A stretch of DNA of 64,000 bases from Porticoccaceae bacterium (lineage in GTDB: Bacteria > Pseudomonadota > Gammaproteobacteria > Pseudomonadales > Porticoccaceae), in assembly GCA_902562425.1 (NCBI GenBank), contig CACETF010000004.1, positions 62,001 through 126,000 on the forward strand, read 5' to 3'. Below, piece by piece: positions 40,386-50,623 of the stretch. Both the position numbers and the translations under genes were made by a program. Every line of letters begins with the position of its first letter. The stretch's first letter is position 1. The notes beneath the pieces are model-generated. The model was not told the DNA's origin and made no database searches. It saw only the letters and a list, made by a program, of their open reading frames with translations.

Positions 40386-41124
40386 TCTTTCAGTTCTCTT
40401 GGAAACAATTCTCCGACTGGCGATCGGAGCGATTCAAATAAATCCGCAGTAGTAACACAACATATGTAAACAACATCAAAGTGTGAGCTCAGCTTTATGA
40501 ACACCCCCGCTTGACCCAAGTAATTATAATTGCCGCAGAATTTATTACGACTATCAGACCAAAACGAAATTTGTCGATTCCTTTCGAACGTAAGTTGAAA
40601 ACCGAAGAAATAACCACACCTATAATACTATAGATAATAGTCAGAAATCTTGACGCGCATGTCACTACGACATCTATTTACTAAAAATATGAGCCACTGT
40701 TCCTCCACTGGAACATTGTTCAAAAGTTTCCAAAAAGCATCTACACCGCCCTACTAACACTCAGATTAACCGAGCCACATAAACGCAGCCGCAGTATATT
40801 ACGCTCCATTATTTTAACGCGGATTTGCTTTCATCACATTGCGAAATCAATCTTTTCGGAGGCCCTTACCAGTCTCTCACTCCCTAATCACTGATCAAAC
40901 ATTGCAACTATGTTCTTCAAGTTTTTCGATCGGGCCCTGACCGATTGCCTGCACACTACCCAACTAAAATCACTCACTTTCAGAAACTTCGTTATTCAAC
41001 CAACATTAGTCTTAATTTGAAATACAGGGCACTCTATCGACACCGTATAGAAGCAGATTTCACTCCACAACAGCGCCTTCTGGTCTAATAATGTAGCGGT
41101 GCAACCTAGACTCAAGCACATTAT
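40386..41124. other. Long gap without recognisable gene
   Basis: About 740 bases between the hydrolase and the thiolase. Both strands are full of stops and I find no family motif. It may contain decayed sequence or an untranslated RNA, but nothing supports a call. Confidence 0.5.
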
Positions 41125-42306
41125 TCAGGCGACCTCAAAAAGCCCCGCCGCACCCATACCACCGCCTACACACATTGTAATCACCACGTACCGTTCACCG
41201 CGACGTTTTGCTTCTATCAGCGCATGCATTGTCATTCTAGTTCCACTCATGCCATAGGGGTGCCCTATAGAAATGGAACCACCATTCACGTTGAGACGAT
41301 CTGGATCAATCCCCAATTTATCTCGACAGTATATAACCTGAACCGCGAAAGCCTCATTCAATTCCCAAATACCTATGTCATCCATAGATAAACCGTTACG
41401 CTTTAGTAATTTAGGGACAGCAAAAACAGGCCCAATGCCCATTTCATCTGGTTCACAACCAGCCACAGCCATTCCCCTATAAATTCCAATCGGTTCAATA
41501 TTACATCTTGCTGCCCGATTGCCATCCATTAAAACAACAGCAGCCGCCCCATCGGACAGTTGCGAAGCATTTCCGCCGGTTATCGTGCCCCCTGGACGCA
41601 CAACCTTGAGACCAGAAAGTGTCTCAAAGTTAGTTCCCGGACGATTCCCCTCATCTTTTGTCAAGGTTACCTCCTCCTGCGTCACCTCACCCGTCTCTCG
41701 ATTCGTTACTAACTTAGTGGCCGTCACCGGAACAATTTCAGCATCAAATTTTCCCTCTTGCTGAGCTGCAGCGGTGCGGGCCTGCGAAATTACTGCATAC
41801 TCATCTTGAGCCTCTCGGGAAATACTGTATCGGTTAGCCACCACCTCCGCCGTATCAAGCATCGGCATATGAATTGAGGGCGCGTTCTTGACGGACTTTG
41901 GATCCATTAAACGGTGGGTATTCATATTTTCATTCTGAACTAGGCTAATCGACTCACATCCGCCGGCGATAACCACTGATGCGCCGTCCAAAGCAATATG
42001 TTTTGCTCCCATGGCTATACTCATCAGTCCTGAAGAGCACTGTCTGTCAACTGTCGTCCCCGCAACACTGACAGGCAATCCAGCAGCGATCGCAGCTTGG
42101 CGACCAAGATTGAAGCCTTGGGTGCCCTGTTGCATTGCCGCTCCGAAAATACAATCCTCTATCTCATCGGGATCGACCCCACTTCTTTCAACCGCAGCAG
42201 ATATGGCATGGGACGCCATTGAGGGGGACTCAAGATTATTAAACGCACCTCTGTACGCCCTGCCAATCGGTGTCCGAGCCGCGGACACAATAACTGCTTC
42301 ACTCAT
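41125..42306 (-). CDS. Acetyl-CoA acyltransferase (thiolase)
   Basis: The product has 393 residues. Nucleophile Cys90 in DRQCSSG, His349 in GHPYGMSG, Cys379 in MCVGGGMG and NEAFA are all present, so it should be active. It catalyses thiolytic cleavage of 3-ketoacyl-CoA, or the reverse. It is the third gene after the MaoC and SDR genes on the same strand (69 bases after the SDR), completing a hydratase-dehydrogenase-thiolase set. Confidence 0.92.
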   Translation of the reverse strand: MSEAVIVSAARTPIGRAYRGAFNNLESPSMASHAISAAVERSGVDPDEIEDCIFGAAMQQGTQGFNLGRQAAIAAGLPVSVAGTTVDRQCSSGLMSIAMGAKHIALDGASVVIAGGCESISLVQNENMNTHRLMDPKSVKNAPSIHMPMLDTAEVVANRYSISREAQDEYAVISQARTAAAQQEGKFDAEIVPVTATKLVTNRETGEVTQEEVTLTKDEGNRPGTNFETLSGLKVVRPGGTITGGNASQLSDGAAAVVLMDGNRAARCNIEPIGIYRGMAVAGCEPDEMGIGPVFAVPKLLKRNGLSMDDIGIWELNEAFAVQVIYCRDKLGIDPDRLNVNGGSISIGHPYGMSGTRMTMHALIEAKRRGERYVVITMCVGGGMGAAGLFEVA

Positions 42307-42375
42307 AGTAGCTTCCTCTAAATAGTTGAAATTGCCTCGATTTGATTTTGATAAAAAATTACGCCATTTATTAAA

Positions 42376-43290
42376 TTAAGACTGCATATTGGCCATTGCC
42401 TTCATTACAAATTTCTCAGTTTGCTTACCACCAGAAAGCAGTGCCTTATTCTTAGAAATATCGTTCAGGGACTGCCATTGATCGCGAATATTTTCAGGGT
42501 TTTGATCAGCTTTAGATAAAAATATACCATCTGTCTCGAACATGGAGGCCGTAGCATATCCTCCGGCGCCCGCACACAAGATTGTTTTAGTTGGGGCGTC
42601 TTCATCACATAGCAACAAGACTCCAACACTCACTGATTCTTGCGTCATCAAACCCATTATCTGTGCTGGTAAAATATCCTCCGTCATACGCGTGCCTGCA
42701 GTTGGAGCCAAAGCGTTTACATGGATATTATTTTTTCCTCCCTCTAACACTAGGGTATTCATAAATCCGAGCACTGCCATCTTCGCTGCTCCGTAGTTTG
42801 TCTGGCCGAAATTACCGTACATACCACTGGCAGAGGTCGTCATAACTATACGACCATAATTTTGTTCGCGCATTATATCCCACACTGCTTTGGTACAGTT
42901 CACCGAACCCATTAAATGGACATCGATCACAAGCCGGAAATCCGCTAGATCCATGTTACTGAATGACTTATCCCTCAGGATTCCCGCATTGTTTATTAGA
43001 ATATCAACGCGACCCCACTTGGCATGCGTTTCAGCCACCATGTCTTGTACTTGTTCATAATTTGCAACATCGGCCGAATGCGAAAAAGCCTCCCCACCCA
43101 TTGCTTTAATCTCTTCCACTACCTCATCTGCGGCAGCGGGCGATGCACCCGTACCATCCCGCGCACCACCCAAATCGTTTACGACCACTTTTGCACCCCG
43201 CTCCGCGAGTGCAAGTGCATGTGAACGGCCCAAGCCATTGCCGGCGCCAGTTATTATCGCCACACGGTCACTAAAACCAATACCCATCAT
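42376..43290 (-). CDS. SDR dehydrogenase of the 17-beta-HSD4 / (3R)-hydroxyacyl-CoA dehydrogenase type
   Basis: The product has 304 residues. NAD loop TGAGNGLGRSHA, VNDLGGARDGTG, and the catalytic S153, Y166 and K170 (TNYGAAK) match the dehydrogenase domain of peroxisomal multifunctional enzyme 2. The extra C-terminal tail (FETDGIFLSKADQ onward) is also typical. The second ATG (43287) fits the GGAGAGGG site better than the first. It follows the MaoC gene by 18 bases, and both steps use (3R)-hydroxyacyl-CoA. Confidence 0.9.
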   Translation of the reverse strand: MMGIGFSDRVAIITGAGNGLGRSHALALAERGAKVVVNDLGGARDGTGASPAAADEVVEEIKAMGGEAFSHSADVANYEQVQDMVAETHAKWGRVDILINNAGILRDKSFSNMDLADFRLVIDVHLMGSVNCTKAVWDIMREQNYGRIVMTTSASGMYGNFGQTNYGAAKMAVLGFMNTLVLEGGKNNIHVNALAPTAGTRMTEDILPAQIMGLMTQESVSVGVLLLCDEDAPTKTILCAGAGGYATASMFETDGIFLSKADQNPENIRDQWQSLNDISKNKALLSGGKQTEKFVMKAMANMQS

Positions 43291-43308
43291 CCCTCTCCAC
43301 GATCACCG

Positions 43309-43770
43309 TTAATTAGTCATTTGACACGTCAACCACTCAGCAACCATGGCTGGTTTTTCACCCCCTTCAATCTCCACAGTCGCCTCTACTTTGAAGTCAT
43401 ATTGACCGGGCCGTTTTTCTGAAATATCTAATATAGTGGAGTGACAACGAATTCTACTGCCGACTCTCACGGGAGCAACGAACCGCACCTTATCGAAACC
43501 CTTGTTGACACCCATGTAGATGCCCTCTATTACGAGGTTAAAACTTTCAGAAAAGTGAGAAAGCATCGAAAGTGTCAGAAAACCATGTGCAACAGTTCCG
43601 CCAAAAGGCGTATTTGCCGCAGCCTCTGGATTTATGTGGATGAATTGCCTGTCTAGGGTACAGTCGGCAAATGTGTTCACCTGTTCCTGGGTGACCTCGA
43701 ACCACTCAGTGGGTTCGCACACATAACCGCTATAATTTTTTATCTCCGACTTCTTAATGGACTGTGGCAT
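43309..43770 (-). CDS. MaoC-like (R)-specific enoyl-CoA hydratase
   Basis: The product has 153 residues from the ATG at 43770, which follows AGGAGG; a longer frame exists but lacks such a site. It has the hot-dog fold with the hydratase motif DRQFIHINPEAA and FGGTVAHGFLTLS (Asp and His). It hydrates trans-2-enoyl-CoA to the (R)-hydroxy form for the following SDR. It is the first gene of this three-gene operon and divergent from the Xre regulator. Confidence 0.88.
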   Translation of the reverse strand: MPQSIKKSEIKNYSGYVCEPTEWFEVTQEQVNTFADCTLDRQFIHINPEAAANTPFGGTVAHGFLTLSMLSHFSESFNLVIEGIYMGVNKGFDKVRFVAPVRVGSRIRCHSTILDISEKRPGQYDFKVEATVEIEGGEKPAMVAEWLTCQMTN

Positions 43771-43902
43771 CCTTATCCTCCTATCAAAAACGTCTATACC
43801 TGCCCCTAATACGAAACACACAAAGGCTACGACCGATTATTGCCGGACCTTTTCAAAAATTTGGCATTGGAAGTTTGCCCGAACTTAGTATACAGTATCC
43901 AC

Positions 43903-43915
43903 GACATGCTATGTC
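43903..43915. promoter_or_regulatory. Inverted repeat in the divergent promoter region
   Basis: GACAT-gct-ATGTC lies between the divergent MaoC gene and the Xre-family regulator. It is a possible operator for the regulator, but the arms are only five bases. Confidence 0.2.
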
Positions 43916-43988
43916 TAGATAATCTATTTGCAGAAAACGGGCTAAAACACAAACATTAGTCCTTCTAAATCCCATATTAGAATGTGTG

Positions 43989-44837
43989 ATGTCAAATTTA
44001 AAAAAAGATACTTTTAGGTTTTCCAGGTTTCTGCTCTTCTGGCGCAACTTGTTTCAATTGAGCCAAGAGCAACTCGCAGATCGAATTAACTGTTCATCTA
44101 GGCACGTCAGTCGCCTCGAAAATGGCGGAAGCCAACCCAGTCGATGCCTAGTTTCAGCACTAATAGACGCATTTTCACTAGGGCAACGAGATAGTAACCA
44201 ATTGATGATCGCCGCAGGTTTTCTTCCATCCGAGGAGCAGGCGAGTGTCTTTGATATACATGCACCCGAAATGAAATGGCTCAGGAAATCGATGACATTA
44301 TCACTTAAAGCACTCGATCCATATCCATCAGTACTGATGGACGACATAAACGATATATTAATGGTTAACCGTGGTTGGGTGGGTCTGTTTAGCCAGATCA
44401 TGAATACCTCCATAATTGAAAAAACCACAAATCTGTCCGAGTTCTTATTCTCTCGAGAAGGCGCTGGATCTTATATTAGTGATCGCGAAAATACCCTATC
44501 TGTAATTTTAATGTCATTAGAGCAACGTTCACTCTATACAAATTATCGCCGAGATATTCATCTTCGCGATAGGCTCGCAGCTCACGAGATTGTCCCCCCA
44601 GATTGGCGGGAGCGGGCAAGAAAGCTTGAACCGATGCCAAGTTTCAAGATACAACTCAGCCTTCAGGGGGAGTTAGTAAAATTTATAAATGTGACGAGTT
44701 CAGTGAGTACACTTGGTCCAGCTGTCCAGCTCTCAGGGAGAAGCCTCAACTTAAGCACTTTTTATCCAGAAGAGGATGAGATAGTTCTCTCTAGCTTTAG
44801 CAGCTCAACTCTCTCTCATCCGCTTTTATATTACTGA
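43989..44837 (+). CDS. Xre-family regulator with MmyB-like ligand-binding domain
   Basis: The product has 282 residues from the ATG at 43989. Helix-turn-helix at about 20-60 (LSQEQLADRINCSSRHVSRLENG). The rest fits the PAS-like MmyB ligand domain that follows Xre domains in actinobacterial and proteobacterial regulators (LKALDPYPSVLMDDINDILMVNRGW). Such domains are thought to bind fatty-acid-like ligands. Its place, divergent from a beta-oxidation operon, suggests it controls that operon. Confidence 0.85.
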   Translation: MSNLKKDTFRFSRFLLFWRNLFQLSQEQLADRINCSSRHVSRLENGGSQPSRCLVSALIDAFSLGQRDSNQLMIAAGFLPSEEQASVFDIHAPEMKWLRKSMTLSLKALDPYPSVLMDDINDILMVNRGWVGLFSQIMNTSIIEKTTNLSEFLFSREGAGSYISDRENTLSVILMSLEQRSLYTNYRRDIHLRDRLAAHEIVPPDWRERARKLEPMPSFKIQLSLQGELVKFINVTSSVSTLGPAVQLSGRSLNLSTFYPEEDEIVLSSFSSSTLSHPLLYY

Positions 44838-45467
44838 GTTGTTGAGTGTGTGGTTTATGAATTGGCGCAAATTTCCAGGAAAATGACAGCTAAATAATTT
44901 AGTCCTATTCACAACATCGGGTGAAACAACCAGCTCAGTTGTATTCAGAATTTTCGAAAACGGTATGTATCCATTTGATATCAATAACCGTCCTCAGAGG
45001 CGGAGATATCCAGTCCAGCACAAGCGATAGATAAAAACTCACCTTACATTGGTCAACAGCTACATGATCCAAGTACAGCCAACCGGAGGAAACCCTTACA
45101 AGCCTACGTGACCAATTCTGTAGGCTCGCCGCAATTATTCTATTCGCCCTAAGAGTTCAAGATATCTACTGTACAATGACAGCGCAACAGAAAGTCACAT
45201 GGTGCGATGGGTTTTACTCTTGATTGTGATTCGCAATTGTCCCTGCGATGGGCGAAGTGGAGCCAGCATCAATTTGGCATATCAAGACATAATCGCCAAT
45301 ATCTCGCCTATGTGCCACTTAATCAAATAAAAAGGTATAGCAATTTTCGGCTGCATAGAGACAGTTTTTAGTATAATGGGCATGAAAATGGGAAATTTCT
45401 AAAGATCAAGCTATTTCGTCAACTCATAAGGTCGACTAAATTGTATCCAAGGGGAGGCTAAGACGAA
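44838..45467. other. Gap before the esterase gene
   Basis: About 630 bases with no supported gene. The last 60 bases should hold the esterase promoter and a strong ribosome site GGGGAGG. Confidence 0.5.
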
Positions 45468-47399
45468 TTGGTTAAAAGCAAATGGCTTCTGACTGTATTA
45501 ACTGTGACATCTTTTACTATGTTAATAGTATGGTTTTACGCAAACTTTGATCGTCAAATCTACCAGATTCATCATTATACTCCGCCGGCGTTTGTTCCTC
45601 AAAAGGCCGACCCGGCAACCCTAAGAGCCACAGAGTCAGGGCCAGTGATCGGATTCAACGGCCCTGAAGATACCCATGTTTGGCTCGGAATTCCTTATGC
45701 AAAGCCCCCCACAGGAATGATGCGCTGGAGAGCACCGAGGCCGTCCGCACTTTGGGAGAAGACATTAGAAGCCCTTTATCCAGAATCACCATGCGTACAA
45801 CCATGGACGAGATTATCTGGCGTAAATGGTTCTGATGGTATTGTAGTGGGCGATGAGGATTGTCTTTATCTAAATATCTGGGCACCTCGATCTGCAGCGG
45901 TAAACTCTGCGCAAACAGAGGAGCAATTGCCTGTCATGGTTTGGATTCATGGCGGAGGCAATGTGGTGGGATCAGCGACTCATCTCAGTGGCCATAAATT
46001 TGCGGGGATGCAGCAGGTGGTTTTTGTTTCCATTGGATATCGATTAGGTCACCTTGGTAATTTTTCTCACAGAGCATTTAGAAATACTTATGAGATACCC
46101 CTAGACGCGTCTGCCAATTTTGGCCTCCTAGACATCATTAAAGCGCTTTCATGGGTCAAAAAAAATATCGCTAATTTTGGCGGTGACAACGAAAACATCA
46201 CTCTTTTTGGAGAGTCCTCTGGCGGACGAAATATTATGGCAATGATTGCCTCTCCCCTTGCAGAAGGCTTATTTCATAAAGCAATTATTCAAAGCGGATC
46301 AATGAGAACCGAGTCCGTTGCCAAGGCAGAGAACTTCAGCGATGACAAGGTTGATGGTTACTTTTCAAGCAGCAACGAGTTAATTGCACAATTATTTCAG
46401 GATCTTGGGATAGCGTCTAACAGGAAAGAGGCAAAGCGAGATATTCAATCAATCGATGACGAAAATCTCGCTGCAATTTTACGAGGCCAAAAGGCAAGTA
46501 AGATAGTCTTTGCAGATCTGCATAATCACTTTGTACGAGCAAAAATCCACCAAATACCACAACTTATAAGAGACGGAATTGTTCTCCCGATGAAATCCAT
46601 ACCGAGCCTGTTAGCCTATCCTACAGATTATAATAATGTTCCAATAATTCTCGGTTCAAACCGTGATGATGCTAAATCTTATATGGCCTTTGAAAAAGAA
46701 AATGTCTATCAATTCGCGAAGATTTTTCCGCGAATACGCGATCATATTGATTACTCTCGCCAAGCGTTATTAAGGTCAGCACAAACCCATGCACTCGCCG
46801 TTGAAAAGCCGGCTGAATTATTCACACAAGGTCGTCTAGATGTCGATGCACCCATGAATGTATTCACCTATCGATTTGACTGGGATGAGCTGCAAACTAA
46901 CTCTCTGTGGAACTTGACCGAACTGATTGGTGCCGGACAAGGAGTCGAAGTAGAGTTTGTGTTTGGAGAGTTTATAAGTGGTCTTTCACTACCAAATCTT
47001 TATGACCCTTTGACAAAGAATAGTCGTGATGCTTTATCAATATTAATGATGAATTACTGGGGCAATTTTGCTTATTCTGGCTCTCCAAATGTCGGTAAAA
47101 CCACGGGCCAACCTTTTTGGAACGCATGGTCAGCAGATGGGGCTAATACCCTACTACTTGATAGCGAAGATGGAGGAGGTGCCAGGATGCATGAACGGCG
47201 GCTAAAGATAGAGGACTTAACTAAACTTATTCAATTATTTTCAAAGGAACTTGACCAGTATCAGCGATGTGAACAGTATGCACGAGCCTTCCTTTTCTCG
47301 TCTCAAAGTAGTGATTTTTGGGATGAGGAATACTATAATAGAATTCCTTTTCAAGGATGCAAGATGTATAAAAAACAGGAATTTAAAATATATTTTTAA
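45468..47399 (+). CDS. Membrane-anchored type-B carboxylesterase family protein with unusual triad
   Basis: The product has 643 residues from TTG, preceded by GGGGAGG. One N-terminal membrane segment (about 7-25) precedes a full carboxylesterase/cholinesterase fold: WLGIPYAKPP, EDCLYLNIW, HGGGNVVGS, and nucleophile S250 in GESSGG. The acidic member is Asp401 (GSNRDD) where most have Glu. The catalytic His of the GxxHGxExxFVFG motif is Gln491 (GAGQGVEVEFVFG). It may be inactive, or use another base; other family features are intact. The neighbours suggest a lipid role, but this is inference. Confidence 0.88.
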   Translation: MVKSKWLLTVLTVTSFTMLIVWFYANFDRQIYQIHHYTPPAFVPQKADPATLRATESGPVIGFNGPEDTHVWLGIPYAKPPTGMMRWRAPRPSALWEKTLEALYPESPCVQPWTRLSGVNGSDGIVVGDEDCLYLNIWAPRSAAVNSAQTEEQLPVMVWIHGGGNVVGSATHLSGHKFAGMQQVVFVSIGYRLGHLGNFSHRAFRNTYEIPLDASANFGLLDIIKALSWVKKNIANFGGDNENITLFGESSGGRNIMAMIASPLAEGLFHKAIIQSGSMRTESVAKAENFSDDKVDGYFSSSNELIAQLFQDLGIASNRKEAKRDIQSIDDENLAAILRGQKASKIVFADLHNHFVRAKIHQIPQLIRDGIVLPMKSIPSLLAYPTDYNNVPIILGSNRDDAKSYMAFEKENVYQFAKIFPRIRDHIDYSRQALLRSAQTHALAVEKPAELFTQGRLDVDAPMNVFTYRFDWDELQTNSLWNLTELIGAGQGVEVEFVFGEFISGLSLPNLYDPLTKNSRDALSILMMNYWGNFAYSGSPNVGKTTGQPFWNAWSADGANTLLLDSEDGGGARMHERRLKIEDLTKLIQLFSKELDQYQRCEQYARAFLFSSQSSDFWDEEYYNRIPFQGCKMYKKQEFKIYF

Positions 47400-47703
47400 A
47401 GCGTATTATTACAGATATTTTTCCAAACCGCTTTATGGTGATCTGATCGATATTAGCAAATAAAATGCTACTTTTTGGTCAGAGGCAAATCTATGCCTCA
47501 TTCTCATCAAAGCCCTTTTCAAATGGCAATACAAAAGTTGATCTACACACCTCGTATCTGTTTCGTAAAGGATCTACACTGCGCTTTCCCGATACGTCCA
47601 GAAAAGTGACTTTTGGAACTACCACTTTTATAAGAGTCATACATAATGCAGAGTGATGCGGCAGTTTGATCTCCAAATCACGGCAATGCGAGTTAGTCCG
47701 AGG

Positions 47704-47732
47704 CTTATGCTGAAATCAAGTTTCAGCATAAG
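47704..47732. terminator. Perfect 12-bp hairpin between convergent genes
   Basis: CTTATGCTGAAA and TTTCAGCATAAG pair completely around a five-base loop. It lies between the esterase (plus) and the DUF4149-like gene (minus), as expected of a two-way transcription terminator, though the T tracts are weak. The rest of 47400-47818 has no supported gene. Confidence 0.55.
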
Positions 47733-47818
47733 ATTGTAATTTTGGGGCTAAAGCTAGCTATCAAGAGAGTTTGTAAACCACAAGCTGATACAGATCAAAG
47801 CAAAATTTTTGGAGTCGA

Positions 47819-48202
47819 TCATAGCAATGCACCCAAGATACTTAGCAACAGTATAATCGTCGTTATGATCACACTTGCCAGGTGGAGACGATTGAATTTG
47901 GCGTCATTCCCTTCATCGCGGCTCCTGTTGGTCATCGGAATCAAGACATAAGCCACTAGTGAGAGCGAGGCAGAAATTCCGCAGATAATTGCTGATGACC
48001 AATTTAGATAGATAAGCGCAAACAAATTTCCTAACAACGACAATACCACGATGATAAGGAAAAACCGTGGGAAAATGGTCCGAAGAAACAGTGAGCTCTC
48101 CTTTGGTGACATTAGCCGAAATACGTTTGGCGCTACAATCGCACTTTGATAGACAATCAGTCCAGTAATAGCTCCATGCAATAATATAGGAATTTTTTCC
48201 AT
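47819..48202 (-). CDS. Small membrane protein resembling DUF4149
   Basis: The product has 127 residues with four hydrophobic segments (about 8-28, 43-65, 68-90 and 107-126). The pattern HGAITGLIVYQSAIVAPNVFRLMSP fits DUF4149/TMEM205-like proteins. The ATG at 48202 follows GAGGGAA. It overlaps the gene before it by 46 bases. Family call is tentative. Confidence 0.6.
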   Translation of the reverse strand: MEKIPILLHGAITGLIVYQSAIVAPNVFRLMSPKESSLFLRTIFPRFFLIIVVLSLLGNLFALIYLNWSSAIICGISASLSLVAYVLIPMTNRSRDEGNDAKFNRLHLASVIITTIILLLSILGALL

Positions 48203-48459
48203 GATATTTCCCTCGTAGGATTACTCTGTAAATCGTTGAGAATCGACTCTTCTCCAAAAAGGTATTCAATTAAAACCAATGCTGACACTACAGCAACGCT
48301 GTAGATAAAAATCTTCCAAAGGGAGAACTTCCTTGTAGTCCACTCGATACGATCTTCCCGTTCAAGCTGTTTTCGCGAGGCTTTAAATCGCCCGAGGTAA
48401 AAAAAAATTGCTAATGAGCCGACAGAAATAATACCAAAGAAGAGGCTATTTAAATCCAT
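48157..48459 (-). CDS. Hypothetical two-helix membrane protein
   Basis: The product has 100 residues from the ATG at 48459, which shares its A with the TGA of the Bax-inhibitor-1-like gene (TGATG), so translation is coupled. Two hydrophobic segments (about 5-23 and 48-66) flank a basic loop (FKASRKQLEREDRIEW). No known family. It is probably part of a three-gene membrane operon. Confidence 0.6.
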   Translation of the reverse strand: MDLNSLFFGIISVGSLAIFFYLGRFKASRKQLEREDRIEWTTRKFSLWKIFIYSVAVVSALVLIEYLFGEESILNDLQSNPTREISWKKFLYYCMELLLD

Positions 48460-49244
48460 CAACGGCTTCTCAACTTGGCAAGGAGTCTTAACATCTCTAA
48501 ATATAACCAAATAAGTGTAACCATTAATGAAAACGCCCCAAACCACTCCATGTATCTGGGCGCTCCCTGCTCTGCTCCCAACTCGATAAAATCAAAATCA
48601 AGCACTAAGTTGAGTGAAGCGATCGCTACCACAAATAAACTAAACCCAATCCCAATTATACCATTTGAATGGATGAACCCTATTCCAGACCCGAACATAC
48701 TCATGACCATGCTAACGAAGTATAGCAGACAGATACCCATTGTAGCTGAGACAACCATCAGTCTGAAATTTTCTGTGGGCTTGACTATTCCGGTCTTGTA
48801 TAGAAAAAGTAATGACGCTAACGTTCCCAAAGTTAATCCAATCGCCTGGATTACAATTCCTTGAAATTGTGCCTCATAAATCGCTGATATGCCGCCCAGA
48901 AAAAGGCCCTCAAGCAGGGCGTAGATTGGTGCTGTCTTGCCAGCCCAGCGCTTCTTAAAGATTGTTACAAGGGCAATGATAAAGCCGCCAATGCCCCCGA
49001 CCATCATCAGGGGCATAACACTCGAGGCATCTCCGCTTCGAAAGAAAAGATTCCATGTATATGAGGCCGAAACTATTACGAGAAGAAGAAGAATCCCAGT
49101 CTTATTCACCGTCCCCTCTAACGTCATAACACCGAGATCTTGACCTTGAGAATAGGCATTTTGAGCTTCATTACTAAATGTTGCATCACTAAGCGCTGGG
49201 TTGCCAGAGCGTCCAAAAGTTTGGAGAGCGTTATGGGTTGACAT
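48459..49244 (-). CDS. Bax inhibitor-1/YccA-family membrane protein
   Basis: The product has 261 residues from the ATG at 49244 (after AAGGAAG). A soluble N-terminal 35 residues is followed by seven hydrophobic segments. IYALLEGLFLGGISAIYE and VLDFDFIELGAEQGAPRYMEWFGAFSLMVTLIWLYLEMLRLL are the family signatures. Relatives are membrane proteins tied to proton or calcium leakage and to stress tolerance. Nothing clear lies in 49245-49565. Confidence 0.88.
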   Translation of the reverse strand: MSTHNALQTFGRSGNPALSDATFSNEAQNAYSQGQDLGVMTLEGTVNKTGILLLLVIVSASYTWNLFFRSGDASSVMPLMMVGGIGGFIIALVTIFKKRWAGKTAPIYALLEGLFLGGISAIYEAQFQGIVIQAIGLTLGTLASLLFLYKTGIVKPTENFRLMVVSATMGICLLYFVSMVMSMFGSGIGFIHSNGIIGIGFSLFVVAIASLNLVLDFDFIELGAEQGAPRYMEWFGAFSLMVTLIWLYLEMLRLLAKLRSR

Positions 49245-49565
49245 TTTTAATACTTCCTTATAAATCGTTTTATTAGAGACCAAAAATAATTGAATTCTTG
49301 CTTGCGCTTGAGTACCTGAGCGATCAGATGTCTGGCTTAAACATTATACGTAGACTCTCCACACTATGGAATTCGAAGTCTTTAAATTTTTCGACCATTT
49401 AAATACCCAATCCACCAGAAGTTGATTCTCCGAAGTCATAACTGTGATAAGTATAACCTTTGAGAGGATAAGAATTAGATATAGTTAATATGGTGACACA
49501 ATATGTCTCATTGAACTAGAGTGAGTTATACTGCATATCTAAGAAACTGAATTACAGGATGCACC

Positions 49566-50549
49566 ATGAAAACTCGGATCACTGAACTGTTTGGAATAGA
49601 ACATCCAATAATACAGGGCGGCATGCATTACGTCGGTTTTGCAGAACTCGCCGCAGCCGTTTCAAATGCCGGTGGCCTTGGAATTATCACAGCACTCACT
49701 CTAGGTACACCAGAAAAATTGGCTTACGAGATAGCTCGTTGTCGTGAGATGACAGATAAACCTTTCGGAGTTAATATGACTTTCTTACCCAGCCTAACGC
49801 CGCCAAACTACGAGGAGCTGTTCAGGGTAATAATAGCTGGAGGAGTGACCGTGGTTGAAACAGCCGGGAATAATCCTCAGAAATGGCTGCCAATGCTGAA
49901 AGAAGCCGGCGTAAAAGTGATACACAAATGCACATCAGTGCGTCACTCCCTCAAAGCAGAGAAAATTGGTTGCGATGCAGTATCGGTCGATGGCTTTGAG
50001 TGTGGTGGGCACCCTGGTGAAGATGACATACCAAACTTCATCTTGTTACCAAGAGCGGCTGACGAACTCACAATACCTTTTGTCGCATCAGGCGGAATGG
50101 CTGATGCCCGCAGCTTAGTGGCTGCTCTATCTCTTGGTGCAGATGGTATAAATATGGGCACTCGGTTTGTTGCCACGGAAGAAGCTCCAGTTCACCCAAA
50201 CGTAAAACAGGCAATCATAGCCGCATCAGAACTCGATACCGCCTTAGTGATGCGCCCTTTGCGCAACACTGAGCGCGTCCTAAAGAATGCAGCAGTAACC
50301 CGACTTCTCGAAAAAGAAAAAGTACTTGGAGACAAATTGGCATTTGAAGACGTTATCGATGAGGTAGCTGGCATCTATCCAAAAATTATGGCAGAGGGGG
50401 ATATGGATGCCGGAGCTTGGTCTTGTGGCATGGTCGCAGGCTTGATAGATGATTCGCCAAGCGTAGAAGCACTCATCAAACGAATCATGACCGAAGCAGA
50501 AGAGATAATCAGTATACGTCTCTCCAAATTCGCAGCGCAAGCGTCTTAA
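49566..50549 (+). CDS. Nitronate monooxygenase/2-nitropropane dioxygenase-family flavoprotein
   Basis: The product has 327 residues, a TIM barrel that binds FMN: PIIQGGMHYVG, SNAGGLGII, CDAVSVDGFECGGHPGEDD with the catalytic His, FVASGGMADARSLVAALSLGADGINMGTRF. It may oxidise nitroalkanes, but many such proteins beside acyl-CoA genes have other roles. It is convergent with the acyl-CoA dehydrogenase pair. Confidence 0.85.
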   Translation: MKTRITELFGIEHPIIQGGMHYVGFAELAAAVSNAGGLGIITALTLGTPEKLAYEIARCREMTDKPFGVNMTFLPSLTPPNYEELFRVIIAGGVTVVETAGNNPQKWLPMLKEAGVKVIHKCTSVRHSLKAEKIGCDAVSVDGFECGGHPGEDDIPNFILLPRAADELTIPFVASGGMADARSLVAALSLGADGINMGTRFVATEEAPVHPNVKQAIIAASELDTALVMRPLRNTERVLKNAAVTRLLEKEKVLGDKLAFEDVIDEVAGIYPKIMAEGDMDAGAWSCGMVAGLIDDSPSVEALIKRIMTEAEEIISIRLSKFAAQAS

Positions 50550-50623
50550 CTATTTTAAATTTTTTTGTTGACGCGCTAGGTCACGGTTTTTTATTGATAG
50601 GTGTAGAGCCATCTTATGAAAAG

